64,000 nucleotides of DNA from Comamonadaceae bacterium (GTDB lineage: Bacteria; Pseudomonadota; Gammaproteobacteria; Burkholderiales; Burkholderiaceae_C). Below, piece after piece: positions 28,859-40,947 of the stretch. The DNA lies in contig JAIXSQ010000001.1 in assembly GCA_027484575.1 (NCBI GenBank), positions 1 to 64,000 of the forward strand. Direction: 5' to 3'. Each line of letters begins with the position of its first letter. Within the stretch, counting starts at the first letter, position 1. A program made the position numbers and the translations under genes. Under the pieces are notes generated by a model that saw nothing but the letters and a program-made list of their open reading frames with translations, had not been told where the DNA came from and ran no database searches.

Positions 28859-30318
28859 GGGGTCTCCACGGAAGGAACGGACACGGGATCGGGGACGGTG
28901 GCCGGCGGCAGCCCCAGGGCGGCGGCATGCACGTGCAGCACCGCGTCGCGCCGGGGGCGCCCGTTGGCGGTGGCCAGGCCGGACTCGGCCGACAGCGGTG
29001 CTGCCGCGCGCACCCAGCGGGCGACGCGCGCGTAGTCGGGCAAGGCGGCGTTGGCGGCCTCGACGGCGGCCTGCAGCCGCGCGTCGTCGGCGCCGGGCCA
29101 GGCCCACAGCACGGCCGACAGCGCCGGCTGGCCCTCGCCCAGCACCACCGCCTGCGCGATGCCGCCGCCGGCCAGCAACGCGCCCTCGACCCACTCGGGC
29201 GAGACCTTGCGGCCGTAGGCCGTGGCCAGCACGTGGCGCTTGCGGCCGGCCACGTGCAGGTAGCCGTCGGCGTCGAGGCGGCCCAGGTCGCCGGTGGGCC
29301 ACCAGGCCTGCGGATCGCGCGCCGGCTGGCCCAGGTAGCCGGCGAACAGCGTGCCGGCCACCTCGATCTCGCCGTCGGCCGCCAGCCGCACGCGCGCATG
29401 CGGCAGCGGCCGCCCCACGCTGCCGGGCCGGTCGGCGCCGGGCAGGTTGAGCGTCTGCACCGAGCCGCCCTCGGACAGGCCGTAGCCCTCGAAGGCGGGG
29501 ATGCCCAGCGCGTGCGCCGCGGCCAGCAGCGGCGCGCCCACCGCCGCGCCGCCGGCCGCGACGAAGCGCAGGCTGGCCGGGGCGCGCTCCCCCCGGGCGC
29601 CCAGCCAGGCGGCCCAGGCCGCGAGCATCTGCGGCAGCAGGATCAGGCTGCCGGGCTGCCACCGGCGCACCGCGGCATCGAAGGCCGCCGGGTCGAACGA
29701 CGAGGAGCCGCGCAGGCCCAGCGATGACAGCGGCAGCGCCACCACCTCGGCCCCATGGGCCAGCGCCGCGCCGGCACCGGCCACGTCCTCGAGCAGCACC
29801 GCCAGCGGCAGCGCGCACAGGTGGCGCGCGATGCCCAGCGCACCCAGCGCCTGGCGCAGGCTGTCCTGCACCGTGGCCAGCCCGGCGGCCGTCAGGCACA
29901 CGCCTTTGGGCGCGCCGGTGGTGCCCGAGGTGAAGGTGACCTTGGCCGTTGCCGGCGGCAGCGCCACCGGCAACGCGGGCAGGCGCACCAGCGCCAGCGG
30001 CGCACCGGCCAGTGCCAGCGGCTGCGCCGGCAGGCCCAGCTGGCCGGCGGTGTCGGGGGCGGCCAGCAGGGCGTCGGCGCCGCTGGCCTGCAGTGCGTGC
30101 CGGATCTGCGCCGGGCTGAAGAAGCCCGGCAGCGGCACGTGCACGACGCCGGCTTGCAGCGCGGCCAGGTCGGCCACGCGCCAGGCGGGATCGTTGTCCA
30201 GCAGCGTGGCCAGCACCCGCACGCCCTGGCCGCGCAGCGTGGCGGCGGCCGCCTCGGTGGCCTGCGCACGGGCGGCGGCGTCGAGCGGGCCGCGCGGGCC
30301 GATCAGCGTGCCGCTCAT
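28855..30318 (-). CDS. AMP-dependent acyl/aryl-CoA synthetase-like ligase
   Basis: 487 residues of the ANL superfamily. The P-loop T-F-T-S-G-T-T-G-A-P-K-G (about 130-141), G-Y-G-L-S-E-G (A5) and T-G-D-L-G-R-L-D-A-D-G-Y (A7/A8) are clear. The A10 motif, normally G-K with the adenylation lysine, reads A-N-G-R-P-R-R near residue 463, so the lysine is replaced. This may lower or abolish adenylation, or be a feature of the subfamily. It should activate a carboxylic acid for the other enzymes of the operon. ATGA overlaps on both sides. Confidence 0.85.
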   Translation of the reverse strand: MSGTLIGPRGPLDAAARAQATEAAAATLRGQGVRVLATLLDNDPAWRVADLAALQAGVVHVPLPGFFSPAQIRHALQASGADALLAAPDTAGQLGLPAQPLALAGAPLALVRLPALPVALPPATAKVTFTSGTTGAPKGVCLTAAGLATVQDSLRQALGALGIARHLCALPLAVLLEDVAGAGAALAHGAEVVALPLSSLGLRGSSSFDPAAFDAAVRRWQPGSLILLPQMLAAWAAWLGARGERAPASLRFVAAGGAAVGAPLLAAAHALGIPAFEGYGLSEGGSVQTLNLPGADRPGSVGRPLPHARVRLAADGEIEVAGTLFAGYLGQPARDPQAWWPTGDLGRLDADGYLHVAGRKRHVLATAYGRKVSPEWVEGALLAGGGIAQAVVLGEGQPALSAVLWAWPGADDARLQAAVEAANAALPDYARVARWVRAAAPLSAESGLATANGRPRRDAVLHVHAAALGLPPATVPDPVSVPSVETP

Positions 30319-30971
30319 GCCGGCACCTCGCCCACGGCGCGCGCGTAGCGGCGCAGGTGCCGCAGCGCCTGCGGCAGGTGGCCGGCCAGCACCAGCGGCG
30401 CGTGGGCGTAGTAGCTGCCCCAGGCGGCCGCCTCGTCGCCGAGCGCGGCGGGGTCGGCCGCGGCCAGCGTGAGCGGCGCGACGCCGATGCGGCGGAACAG
30501 GCTGCGCAGCTCGGACGTCAGCGTGCCCGTGACCCACTGCACGCCCTGGCCGGCCAGCAGCGGGCCCAGTTGCAGCAGCAGGCGGCGGCCCTGGCCGGGC
30601 TGGCCGGCGGCGAGGTTGCCGACTTCGACGATGGCCGCGCGCGCCGGCGGCCTGCCCTCGGGGGAGGCCAGCAGCTGCTCGACCGGGCGGTCGAGGTAGC
30701 GCTCCAGGAACAGCGGGCCCGTGTCGGCGCGGCGCAGCCCGGCCGCCGCGACCGGCCGGCCGGCCGCATCGGCCAGGCAGGCCAGCACGGGTGCGAAGCC
30801 GCCCAGCCGCGCGCCGTAGCGGCAGGCGTAGATGCCGGCGATGAAGCGTTCGACCTCGGCGCGGCCCGGCTCGCCGGGCTGCAGCAGTTGCAGGTGCAGC
30901 GTGTCGGGCACCGCGTCGGGCTCCGGCTCGGGGCCGGCGATGTCGCCGCGCGGGCATGGCAGCAGGGCCAT
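30315..30971 (-). CDS. Thermostable-hemolysin family protein (GNAT-like fold)
   Basis: 218 residues matching the family named after Vibrio delta-VPH: V-E-R-F-I-A-G-I-Y-A-C-R-Y-G-A (about 40-54), F-L-E-R-Y-L-D-R-P-V-E (about 88-98) and I-V-E-V-G-N-L-A (about 113-120). The family is, as far as I recall, related in fold to GNAT acyltransferases and LuxI-type synthases; no signal peptide or pore-forming segment is visible. It leads a five-gene operon with an acid ligase, oxidase and reductase, so an acyl-transfer role is more likely than haemolysis. Stop overlaps the ligase start. Confidence 0.82.
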   Translation of the reverse strand: MALLPCPRGDIAGPEPEPDAVPDTLHLQLLQPGEPGRAEVERFIAGIYACRYGARLGGFAPVLACLADAAGRPVAAAGLRRADTGPLFLERYLDRPVEQLLASPEGRPPARAAIVEVGNLAAGQPGQGRRLLLQLGPLLAGQGVQWVTGTLTSELRSLFRRIGVAPLTLAAADPAALGDEAAAWGSYYAHAPLVLAGHLPQALRHLRRYARAVGEVPA

Positions 30972-31023
30972 GGGGATGCCTCCGTCAGGTGGCCCGCGAT
31001 GGCGAGCCTCGGCGGCATCGTGC

Positions 31024-31632
31024 TCAGCGTCCCTGAACCTGGGATGAAGCCCGCTGCTGGTGCACCGCGAACGGCCGGCTGAGCCAGCGCGAGCCGGCCA
31101 GGCCGAAGCGCCAGGGCTGCCCGGCGGCCTTGGTGATGCCGATGCGCGGGCCGGCCACCACCGGGTGCACCTGCGCGGGCGCGTGCACGGCGAAGGGCGC
31201 GTGGTCGAGCCGGTGGCCGTTCATGCCGTGCGTGATCGCCAGCGCCTGGCCCAGCCGGCCGGGGCCCGCGCACAGCAGCCGCTCGTCGTGCAGGCCGCGG
31301 CGCTCGCGCATGCGGTCCAGTCCCTGGGTGGGCTGCAGCGCGCGGATCAGCACGCCGGCGCCGTGGCCCGCTTCGCGGCAGGTGAAGTTCAGGCACCAGT
31401 GGATGCCGTAGGAGCGGTAGACGTAGGCGCGGCCGGGCGGGCCGAACATCGCCGCGTTGCGGGCCGTGGGGCCGCCGTGGCTGTGCGAGGCGGGGTCGGC
31501 CATGTCGTAGGCCTCGGTCTCCACGATCAGCCCGCCCACGCCGTCGACCAGCAGCAGCGCGCCGATGAGCCGCGGCGCCACGTCCAGGGCGTCGCCGGCG
31601 AAGACCTCGGGGGAGAGCAGGGGTGGGGGCAC
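31024..31632 (-). CDS. DNA-3-methyladenine glycosylase (AAG/MPG family)
   Basis: 202 residues. The family motif V-E-T-E-A-Y (about 37-42) includes the catalytic Glu, and A-S-H-S-x-G-G-P-T-x-R-N, [17 protein letters not shown] and G-V-L-I-R-A-L follow in order. Excises 3-methyladenine and related alkylated or deaminated purines. It lies upstream of the hemolysin-family operon (52-base gap) on the same strand and divergent from the SOS mutasome genes, with a REPIN in between. Confidence 0.93.
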   Translation of the reverse strand: MPPPLLSPEVFAGDALDVAPRLIGALLLVDGVGGLIVETEAYDMADPASHSHGGPTARNAAMFGPPGRAYVYRSYGIHWCLNFTCREAGHGAGVLIRALQPTQGLDRMRERRGLHDERLLCAGPGRLGQALAITHGMNGHRLDHAPFAVHAPAQVHPVVAGPRIGITKAAGQPWRFGLAGSRWLSRPFAVHQQRASSQVQGR

Positions 31633-31679
31633 GGGGGGAGTGTGGCCGGGGTGGGCGGCGGCCCGGTGCAGGCCGCCTC

Positions 31680-31764
31680 GTCATCCCCGCGCAGGCGGGG
31701 ATCCAGTCCCGCGCCTGGCCCCGTGCACGGGCCGTCGCTGGACCCCCGCCTTCGCGGGGGTGAC
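31680..31764. repeat. REPIN-like paired palindrome, copy 6
   Basis: GTCATCCCCGCGCAGGCGGG, GATCCAGTCCC, spacer, CGTCGCTGGACCCCCGCCTTCGCGGGGGTGAC. It separates the glycosylase gene from the imuA promoter. Confidence 0.85.
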
Positions 31765-31829
31765 GGAATTCCTGCGACTGCACAGTCACCACCTTCCGAC
31801 CCTGCCCGGGATGACGCAGGGCCGGCATT

Positions 31830-31849
31830 TACTGTATAAACAACCAGTA
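31830..31849. promoter_or_regulatory. LexA-binding SOS box of imuA-imuB-dnaE2
   Basis: TACTGTATAAACAACCAGTA differs from the LexA consensus CTGT-N8-ACAG in one core base (CCAG for ACAG) and keeps the outer TA/TA. It is 37 bases before the imuA start. SOS control of imuAB-dnaE2 is well established in other bacteria, so this is the expected operator. Confidence 0.85.
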
Positions 31850-31885
31850 GTTTCCGCCTCCACCTCCCCCACCACCCCCCCTCCC

Positions 31886-32638
31886 ATGCAGCCCGCTGCA
31901 GCCCTGGCCGTCCCCCACGTCTGGCGCGTCACCGACCTGGCGCGCCAGGATGCGGTGCTGCCCAGCGGGCATGCGGCGCTCGATGCGCAGCTGCCCGGCG
32001 GGGGCTGGCCGCTGGGGCACCTGGTCGAGCTGCTGCAGGCGCGGCCCGAGGCGCATGCCTGGCAGCTGCTGCTGCCGGCGCTGGTGGCGCGGTTGCGCGC
32101 GCAGCCCGGCCCGGCCGTGCTGGTGGGGCCGCCCTTCGATCCCTACGGCCCGGCGTTGGCCGGGCAGGGCCTGCCGGCCGAGCGGCTGCTGTGGATCCGC
32201 GCCGACCGCGCCGCGGCCCGGCTCTGGTCGGCCGAGCAGGCGCTGCGCTGCGCCGACGTGCCCGCCGTGCTGGCCTGGCTGCCGCAGGTGCGCGGGCCCG
32301 AGCTGCGCCGGCTGCACCTGGCCGCCCGGCAGGCGGCCACGCCGCTGCTGGTGGTGCTGCGCGGGCTGGACGCGCGTACCCAGGCCAGCCCCGCGCCGCT
32401 GCGGCTGCTGCTGGAAGGCGTCGACGAGATGCAGGTCACGGTGCTCAAGCGCCGCGGCCCGCCGCTGGAGGCACCGCTGCACCTGCCGGCCCATGCCGAG
32501 CGGGTGCGGGCGCTGCTGGCGGCCCGGCGGCGCCCGGCGGCGGTGCCACCTCCGTCCCCGCCCACCCCGGCAGCACATCCGACCCCCACCACCCACAGGC
32601 CATCGCATGTTCTGGATCGCCTTGTTCCCCAGCCGTGA
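31886..32638 (+). CDS. imuA: SOS mutagenesis protein ImuA (RecA-like)
   Basis: 250 residues, a RecA/SulA-like protein of the SOS mutasome. L-P-S-G-H-A-A-L-D-A-Q-L-P-G-G-G-W-P-L-G-H-L-V-E-L begins as in ImuA and SulA family members; a true Walker A is not formed. A Pro-rich tail follows residue 225. ATG 31886 lies 37 bases after the SOS box. The 3' end overlaps imuB by 32 bases in another frame. Confidence 0.87.
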   Translation: MQPAAALAVPHVWRVTDLARQDAVLPSGHAALDAQLPGGGWPLGHLVELLQARPEAHAWQLLLPALVARLRAQPGPAVLVGPPFDPYGPALAGQGLPAERLLWIRADRAAARLWSAEQALRCADVPAVLAWLPQVRGPELRRLHLAARQAATPLLVVLRGLDARTQASPAPLRLLLEGVDEMQVTVLKRRGPPLEAPLHLPAHAERVRALLAARRRPAAVPPPSPPTPAAHPTPTTHRPSHVLDRLVPQP

Positions 32639-33885
32639 GGACCAGCGCACCGCCTGGTCGTGGTGGGCGCTGCGCTTTTCGCCGCGCGTGGCCTGGGCCG
32701 AGGGCGCGCTGCTGGTCGAGGCCTCGGGCAGCCTGCGCCTGTTCGGCGGGCGCCAGCCGCTGCTGCGGCTGCTGCTGAACGCGCATCCCGACCTGGGCCC
32801 GGCCACCTGGGCCTGCGGGCCGAATGCGCCGGTGGCGCTGGCGCTGCTGCGCTGCAAGCAGCAGGGCCTGCCCAAGCCGGCCAGGCTGCCGCACGACCTG
32901 CCCCTGGCCTGGCTGGCCGCCGCCGCGCCGCACCTGGGCGTGCTCGAGCGCACCGGCATCACCACCTGGGGCCAGCTGCGCGCGCTGCCGCGCGGCGGGG
33001 TGGCGCGCCGCTTCGGCGCCGCGCTGCTGGCCGCGCTGGACATCGCCTGGGGCGAGCGGCCCGAGACGCACGACTGGGTGGTCGCGCCCGAGGACTTCGA
33101 CCTGGGCGCCGAGCTCGCGCAGGCGGCCAGCAGCGCGGGCGACCTGCAGCTGCCGGCCGGCCAGCTGTTCGAGCGGCTGCAGCTGTGGCTGCAGGCGCGC
33201 CAGCGCGGCGTGCTGGCGCTGGAGCTCGAATGGACGCTGGACCTCAAGCGCCTGAACGGCGTGCAGCTGCCGCCGCGCCAGCAGCTGGTGCTGCGCACCG
33301 CGCAGGCCACGCAGGACACGGCGCACCTGCGCAAGCTGCTGGCCGAGCAGCTGGCCCGCTTCACGCTCGCCGCGCCGGCCAACCACCTGCGGCTGCGCAG
33401 CCTGGAGACCGTGCCCTGGGGCGGCGCCACCACCAGCCTGCTGCCGGGCGAGCAGCGCGGCGGCGAGCGGCTGCACCAGCTGGTCGAGCGCCTGTCGGCC
33501 CGGCTGGGCGAGGCCAACGTGGTGGTGCCGGTCGCGCGCGCCGACCACCGCCCCGAATGCAAGCAGCAGTGGGAGCCCGCGCGCAGCGCCACGCCGGCCG
33601 CGCCGCCCGAGGCCGATGCGCTGTACCCCTCGTGGGTGCTGCCGCAGCCGCTGCGCCTGCGGCTGCAGGGCGAGACGCCGTGCTTCGGCGGGCCGCTGCG
33701 CCGGCTGGCGCGGCTGTACCGGGTCGAGACCGCCTGGTGGGAGCCCGAAGGCGCCTGCCTGCGCGACTACTTCGTGGCGCGCAGCCCGCAGGCGGGGCTG
33801 GTGTGGATCTACCGCGAGCGCCCGCAGCACCTGGCCGAAGGCCTGGCCGCGGGCGGCAGCTTCCGCTGGTACCTGCAGGGGCTGT

Positions 33886-33893
<8 letters not shown>
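32607..33893 (+). CDS. imuB: ImuB, catalytically inactive Y-family polymerase subunit
   Basis: 428 residues with the Y-family polymerase layout, but the metal-binding carboxylates are absent: the N-terminal D-x-D region reads A-L-F-P-S-R-E-D and the S-x-D-E region reads V-E-A-S-G-S. This is normal for ImuB, which bridges DnaE2 to the beta clamp. I do not see a clear Q-x-x-L-[WF] clamp motif; S-L-L-P-G-E near 278 is in the expected area. The last codon overlaps the dnaE2 start (ATGCCTGA). Confidence 0.88.
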
Positions 33894-37182
<3,289 letters not shown>

Positions 37183-37196
37183 TCCCGCCCCGCCTC

Positions 37197-37297
37197 GTCG
37201 TCCCGGCCTCCCGCCTCGTCGTCCCGGCGAAGGCCGGGACCCAGTGACTTTGCAGCGACCTCGCAAGACCCTGGATCCCGGCCTTCGCCGGGATGAC
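37197..37297. repeat. REPIN-like palindromes, copy 7
   Basis: A partial arm at 37197 precedes the pair GTCCCGGCGAAGGCCGGGAC-CCAGTGAC ... CCTGGATCCCGGCCTTCGCCGGGATGAC. It lies between dnaE2 and the PEBP-like gene. Confidence 0.8.
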
Positions 37298-37378
37298 GGT
37301 AGGGCGCACCCACCTCGACCGCACACCCTGCGGCCCCGTCCGACAGCCGTGCCGGCCCCGCTTGGGTACACCCCACCC

Positions 37379-37990
37379 ATGCTCGAGAAACTGCCCGACG
37401 TGGTCGGCCACCTGCTGCGCGAGCAGCGCGCCGGCACCGACAAGCTGCTGCTGCACAAGAGCGGCCTGCGCGCGGGGCTGGGCCTGCTGCAGCTGCGCAG
37501 CCTGGCCTTCGCCGACCATGCGCCGATCCCGGCGCGCTACACGCCCGACGGCGAGGGCCTGTCGCCGCCGCTGCAGTGGACCGGCGTGCCGGCCAACGCG
37601 GCCTCGCTGGTGCTGGTGGTCGAGGACCCCGACGCGCCCACGCCCGAGCCGCTGGTGCACGCCATCGTGGTCGACCTGCCGCCCACCGACGGCCACCTGG
37701 CCGAAGGCGACATCGGCCGCAGCGACGACGACGCGATCCACGAAGGCCGCAACAGCGCGCTGCGCGCCGCCTGGCTGCCGCCCGACCCGCCGCCCGGCCA
37801 CGGCACCCACCACTACTGGTTCCAGCTCTACGCCCTGGGCCCCGGCGAGCCCTTCACCGGCACCCCGGGCCGCGACGCCGTGCTGCAGGCCATCCGCGAA
37901 CGCGGGCTGGCGGCGGGCTGGCTGGTGGGCACGTATGCGCGGCCCGACGGGAGCATCCCGGACGACGGGCCGCGGGCGGTGGTGGCGTAG
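37379..37990 (+). CDS. YbhB/YbcL family PEBP-like protein
   Basis: 203 residues of the phosphatidylethanolamine-binding/Raf-kinase-inhibitor-like family: S-P-P-L-Q-W-T-G-V-P (about 62-71), V-E-D-P-D-A-P (about 80-86), H-A-I-V-V-D, G-H-G-T-H-H-Y-W-F-Q-L-Y-A-L (about 141-154). The N-terminal 40 residues extend beyond the core fold. No signal peptide. The bacterial function is undefined. ATG 37379 follows a degenerate leader; no strong ribosome-binding site is visible. Confidence 0.88.
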   Translation: MLEKLPDVVGHLLREQRAGTDKLLLHKSGLRAGLGLLQLRSLAFADHAPIPARYTPDGEGLSPPLQWTGVPANAASLVLVVEDPDAPTPEPLVHAIVVDLPPTDGHLAEGDIGRSDDDAIHEGRNSALRAAWLPPDPPPGHGTHHYWFQLYALGPGEPFTGTPGRDAVLQAIRERGLAAGWLVGTYARPDGSIPDDGPRAVVA

Positions 37991-38003
37991 GGCAGCGCCC
38001 CCC

Positions 38004-38107
38004 GTCACCCCCGCGCAGGCGGGGGTCCAGGCCGCCGCGCGCAGCGCGGCCTGCGCGCCACGCCGGGGCCGAGGCCGTCACTGGATCCCCGCCTGCGCGG
38101 GGATGAC
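38004..38107. repeat. REPIN-like paired palindrome, copy 8
   Basis: GTCACCCCCGCGCAGGCGGG-GGTCCAG, about 50 bases with an extra CGCGCAGCGCG palindrome, then CACTGGATCCCCGCCTGCGCGGGGATGAC. Intergenic after the PEBP-like gene. Confidence 0.85.
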
Positions 38108-38170
38108 GACGCAACGGGCGGCCATGCCTCGGCGGACCCGTGGCTCGGCCATGGAACAATCCGCCCGCCC

Positions 38171-38782
38171 ATGCCCACCGAACCCGTCGCCGTCATCGAC
38201 TTCGAGACCACCGGCCTGAACCCCGCCTGGGGCGACCGGCCGACCGAGGTGGCCATCGCCGTGGTGCAGGGCGATGCCATCGTCGACCGCTACCAGAGCC
38301 TGATGAACCCGGGCCGGCCGATCCCGCACGACGTGCAGCAGCTCACCGGCATCACCGACCGCATGGTGGCCGATGCGCCCCCGGTGGCCACCGTGATGCG
38401 CGAAGCGGCCCGTTTCGTCGGCGGCCTGCCGCTGGTGGCGCACAACGCGCCCTTCGACCGCAAGTTCTGGGAGATGGAGCTGGCCCGCCTGGGCGAGCAG
38501 CCGCAGCCGGCCTTCGCCTGCACCCTGCTGCTGGCGCGGCGCGTGTACCCGCAGGCGCCCAACCACCGCCTGGGCACGCTGATCGACCTGCTGCGCCTGC
38601 CCCGCGCCGGGCGCGCCCACCGCGCCATGGCCGACGCCGAGATGGCCGGCCACCTGTGGATGCGCATCCGCGACGACGTGCGCCAGCGCTTCGGCGTGCG
38701 CGAGGCCGGGCACGGCTTCTTCATGCGGCTGCAGAAGGTGCCCAAGGCCAAGGTCGACCGCTTCTGTCGCGACGGCGGCTGA
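38171..38782 (+). CDS. 3'-5' exonuclease, DnaQ/epsilon-like
   Basis: 203 residues with all DEDDh motifs: D-F-E-T-T-G (Exo I, about 10-15), H-N-A-P-F-D-R-K-F (Exo II, about 94-102) and H-R-A-M-A-D-A-E (Exo III, about 151-158). It would trim 3' ends of DNA or RNA. Shorter than true epsilon and not next to dnaE, so it is probably a repair or turnover nuclease; its nearness to the dnaE2 operon may be chance. Confidence 0.88.
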   Translation: MPTEPVAVIDFETTGLNPAWGDRPTEVAIAVVQGDAIVDRYQSLMNPGRPIPHDVQQLTGITDRMVADAPPVATVMREAARFVGGLPLVAHNAPFDRKFWEMELARLGEQPQPAFACTLLLARRVYPQAPNHRLGTLIDLLRLPRAGRAHRAMADAEMAGHLWMRIRDDVRQRFGVREAGHGFFMRLQKVPKAKVDRFCRDGG

Positions 38783-38838
38783 GCGCCAGTCGCCCGCCGT
38801 CCCAGCCGGCACTCCGCCCGGCACCCCGCCCCCCCGCC

Positions 38839-38870
38839 GTCATCCCGGCGAAGGCCGGGATCCAGCGACG
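38839..38870. repeat. REPIN half-element, copy 9
   Basis: One arm only, GTCATCCCGGCGAAGGCCGG-GATCCAGCGACG. No partner arm follows before 39040. Confidence 0.7.
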
Positions 38871-39040
38871 TTCGACGGCCGCTGCACCACCCTCGGCACA
38901 CCCCGGGCTCACCACGTGAGCCTGCCGCCCCCGCCGCGCGGCCCCGCCACCACTGGCGCTCCATCCAGCCCCGCCGCCTCTCGCCACGAGCCCCGGCCCG
39001 CGCACAGTGCCGCTCCATCGCCACACCGCCTGGAGCCGCC

Positions 39041-39346
39041 ATGCATGCCACGCCCATCCCCGTCCCCCGCCTGACCCGCCATGCCCAAGTGCGCCTGCAG
39101 CAGCGCGGCATCGCCCCCTGGTTCGTCGACCTACTCGTGCGCCACGGCAAGACCACCCACGACGGCCACGGCGCCGTGCTCAAGAGCGTCAGCAAGGCCA
39201 CCCGCGAGCGCCTGCGCCGGGTGCTGCCGCGCGAGCGCTACGTGCAGGCCGAGCGCTGGTTCGACGCCTACGCCGTCGTCTCGGCCGATGCGGCCGTGGT
39301 CACCGTGGCCCACCGCACCCACCGCACCCACCGCCGCCTGCACTGA
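39041..39346 (+). CDS. Small DUF4258-like protein
   Basis: 101 residues. L-T-R-H-A-Q-V-R-L-Q-Q-R-G-I (about 11-24) is the typical start of DUF4258/BrnT-like small proteins, some of which are toxins; the rest (R-R-V-L-P-R-E-R-Y...V-V-T-V-A-H-R) fits a small alpha/beta fold. No antitoxin-like partner overlaps it; the next gene is a VWA protein 53 bases on. Function unknown. Confidence 0.6.
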   Translation: MHATPIPVPRLTRHAQVRLQQRGIAPWFVDLLVRHGKTTHDGHGAVLKSVSKATRERLRRVLPRERYVQAERWFDAYAVVSADAAVVTVAHRTHRTHRRLH

Positions 39347-39399
39347 GCCCTGGCCGCCCGCCCCCGCCATCCGTCCCAGCCACCCACCCCGAGCCCGCC

Positions 39400-40806
39400 A
39401 TGACCCACACCACCGCTGACCCCGCCACATCCGCCCATCCCCAGCCCACCCTCGTCCTGACGCCCGCCCGCGCCGCCGCACCGGCGGGCGAGGGCACGCT
39501 CGACCTGCTCGTGCGCGTGCAGGCCCCCGATGCGCCGCCGGCCGGCATCGGCCCGGCGCCCCAGCGCCAACCGCTGCGCCTGGCGCTGGTGGTCGACCGC
39601 TCCGGCAGCATGGCCGGCGAGCCGCTGCAGGAGGCGCTGCGCTGCGTCGAAGCCATCGCCGAGGGCCTGACCGCCCGCGACCAGGTCGCCGTGGTGCTCT
39701 ACGACGACCAGGTCCAGGTGCCCGTGCCCCTGGGGCCCGGCGGCGACGCGGACCGCATCCGCCGCGCCCTGGCCGGGGTCGAGAGCGGCGGCACCACCGC
39801 GCTGTTCGACGGCTGGCAGCAGGGCGCCCGCCTGCTCGAGGGCGGCCTGCCCGGCACCCTGTCGCGCGTGCTGCTGCTGTCCGACGGCCAGGCCAACCGC
39901 GGGCTGGACGATGCCGCCGCCATCGGCCGCCACTGCGCCGACTGGGCCGGCCGGGGCGTGGGCACCACCACCATCGGCCTGGGCGCGCACTTCCACGAGG
40001 ACCTGATGCTGGGCATGGCCCGCGCCGGCGGCGGCCAGTCGTACTACGGCCGCAGCGCCGAGGACCTGCGCCCGCGCTTCGAGGAGGAGCTGCAGCTGCT
40101 GCAGGCCCTGTGGCTGCGCCGGCTGCGCGTGAGCCTGCTGCCCGGGCCCGGCGTGGTCGCGCAGCCGCTGGGCCTGGTGCGCCGGGTGACCGAAGGCGGC
40201 CAGGAGCGCTGCCTGCTGCCCGACCTGGCCTGGGGCGCCGAGGCCTGGCTGGCCGTGCGCCTGCACTTGGCCGCCCAGCCGGGCGCCGGCGCCGACCCGC
40301 GCCAGCCGCAGGCCCTGCTGGCCGTCGTGGCCGAGGGCGAGGCCGCCGACGGCCAGGTGCTGACGTGCCAGGGCACGCTGGCGCTGCCGCGCATCGCCGC
40401 CTCGGACTGGGAGCGCCTGCCCGAGGACCCGTTGGTGCGCGAGCGGGTGCAGGAGGTGACGTTCATCGATGCGCTCGAGCAGGTGCAGGCGCTGGTGCAG
40501 GACGGCGCGCTGGGCCGTGCCCGCACCCGGCTGGAGGCGCTGGAGCGGCAGGTGGCTGGCCATGCCTGGCTGGCGGCCAAGTGCGCGCGGCTGCGGCAGC
40601 TGGTGGACGAGGATGCATCCGGCTCGGTCAAGGAGATGGCGTTCTCGGTCTGGCGCTCGTCCAACCGGCTGGCCGCCAAGGACGCGTCGGTGCAGGCCTG
40701 CATGGCCAGCAGCCCGGACGTCCCCGCCTTCCTGCGCCTGCGGGTGGAGGAGGGCAGCGACCGCGACCCGCCGGCCGGCGACGCGCCGGCCACGGGACCG
40801 CGCTGA
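39400..40806 (+). CDS. VWA-domain protein
   Basis: 468 residues. A von Willebrand A domain (about 65-240) with an intact metal-ion-dependent adhesion site D-R-S-G-S-M-A-G (about 67), T at about 132 (G-G-T-T-A) and D in L-L-S-D-G-Q-A-N. Upstream A/P-rich residues and no signal peptide suggest a cytoplasmic protein. The C-terminal half (L-E-Q-V-Q-A-L-V-Q, A-R-T-R-L-E-A-L-E-R-Q-V) is helical and may bind a partner. No MoxR-type ATPase is adjacent, unlike the usual VWA pairing. Confidence 0.82.
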   Translation: MTHTTADPATSAHPQPTLVLTPARAAAPAGEGTLDLLVRVQAPDAPPAGIGPAPQRQPLRLALVVDRSGSMAGEPLQEALRCVEAIAEGLTARDQVAVVLYDDQVQVPVPLGPGGDADRIRRALAGVESGGTTALFDGWQQGARLLEGGLPGTLSRVLLLSDGQANRGLDDAAAIGRHCADWAGRGVGTTTIGLGAHFHEDLMLGMARAGGGQSYYGRSAEDLRPRFEEELQLLQALWLRRLRVSLLPGPGVVAQPLGLVRRVTEGGQERCLLPDLAWGAEAWLAVRLHLAAQPGAGADPRQPQALLAVVAEGEAADGQVLTCQGTLALPRIAASDWERLPEDPLVRERVQEVTFIDALEQVQALVQDGALGRARTRLEALERQVAGHAWLAAKCARLRQLVDEDASGSVKEMAFSVWRSSNRLAAKDASVQACMASSPDVPAFLRLRVEEGSDRDPPAGDAPATGPR

Positions 40807-40947
40807 GCGCATCGGGGCCGACCCGCGCTCGGGACCGGCCGCGCCTCAGCCATCCGGGGCAGGGGCGGCTCCTCCGTTCGGTGGAACAATCCAGCGCGAC
40901 GGCAGTTGACGACGAGGACAGGGCAGGGTGGAGACCCCCGAGGAGCC

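Noticed and set aside
30315..30971. Secreted haemolysin toxin
   Set aside because: No signal peptide or membrane-inserting segment; tightly coupled to metabolic enzymes. The family name comes from one Vibrio protein.
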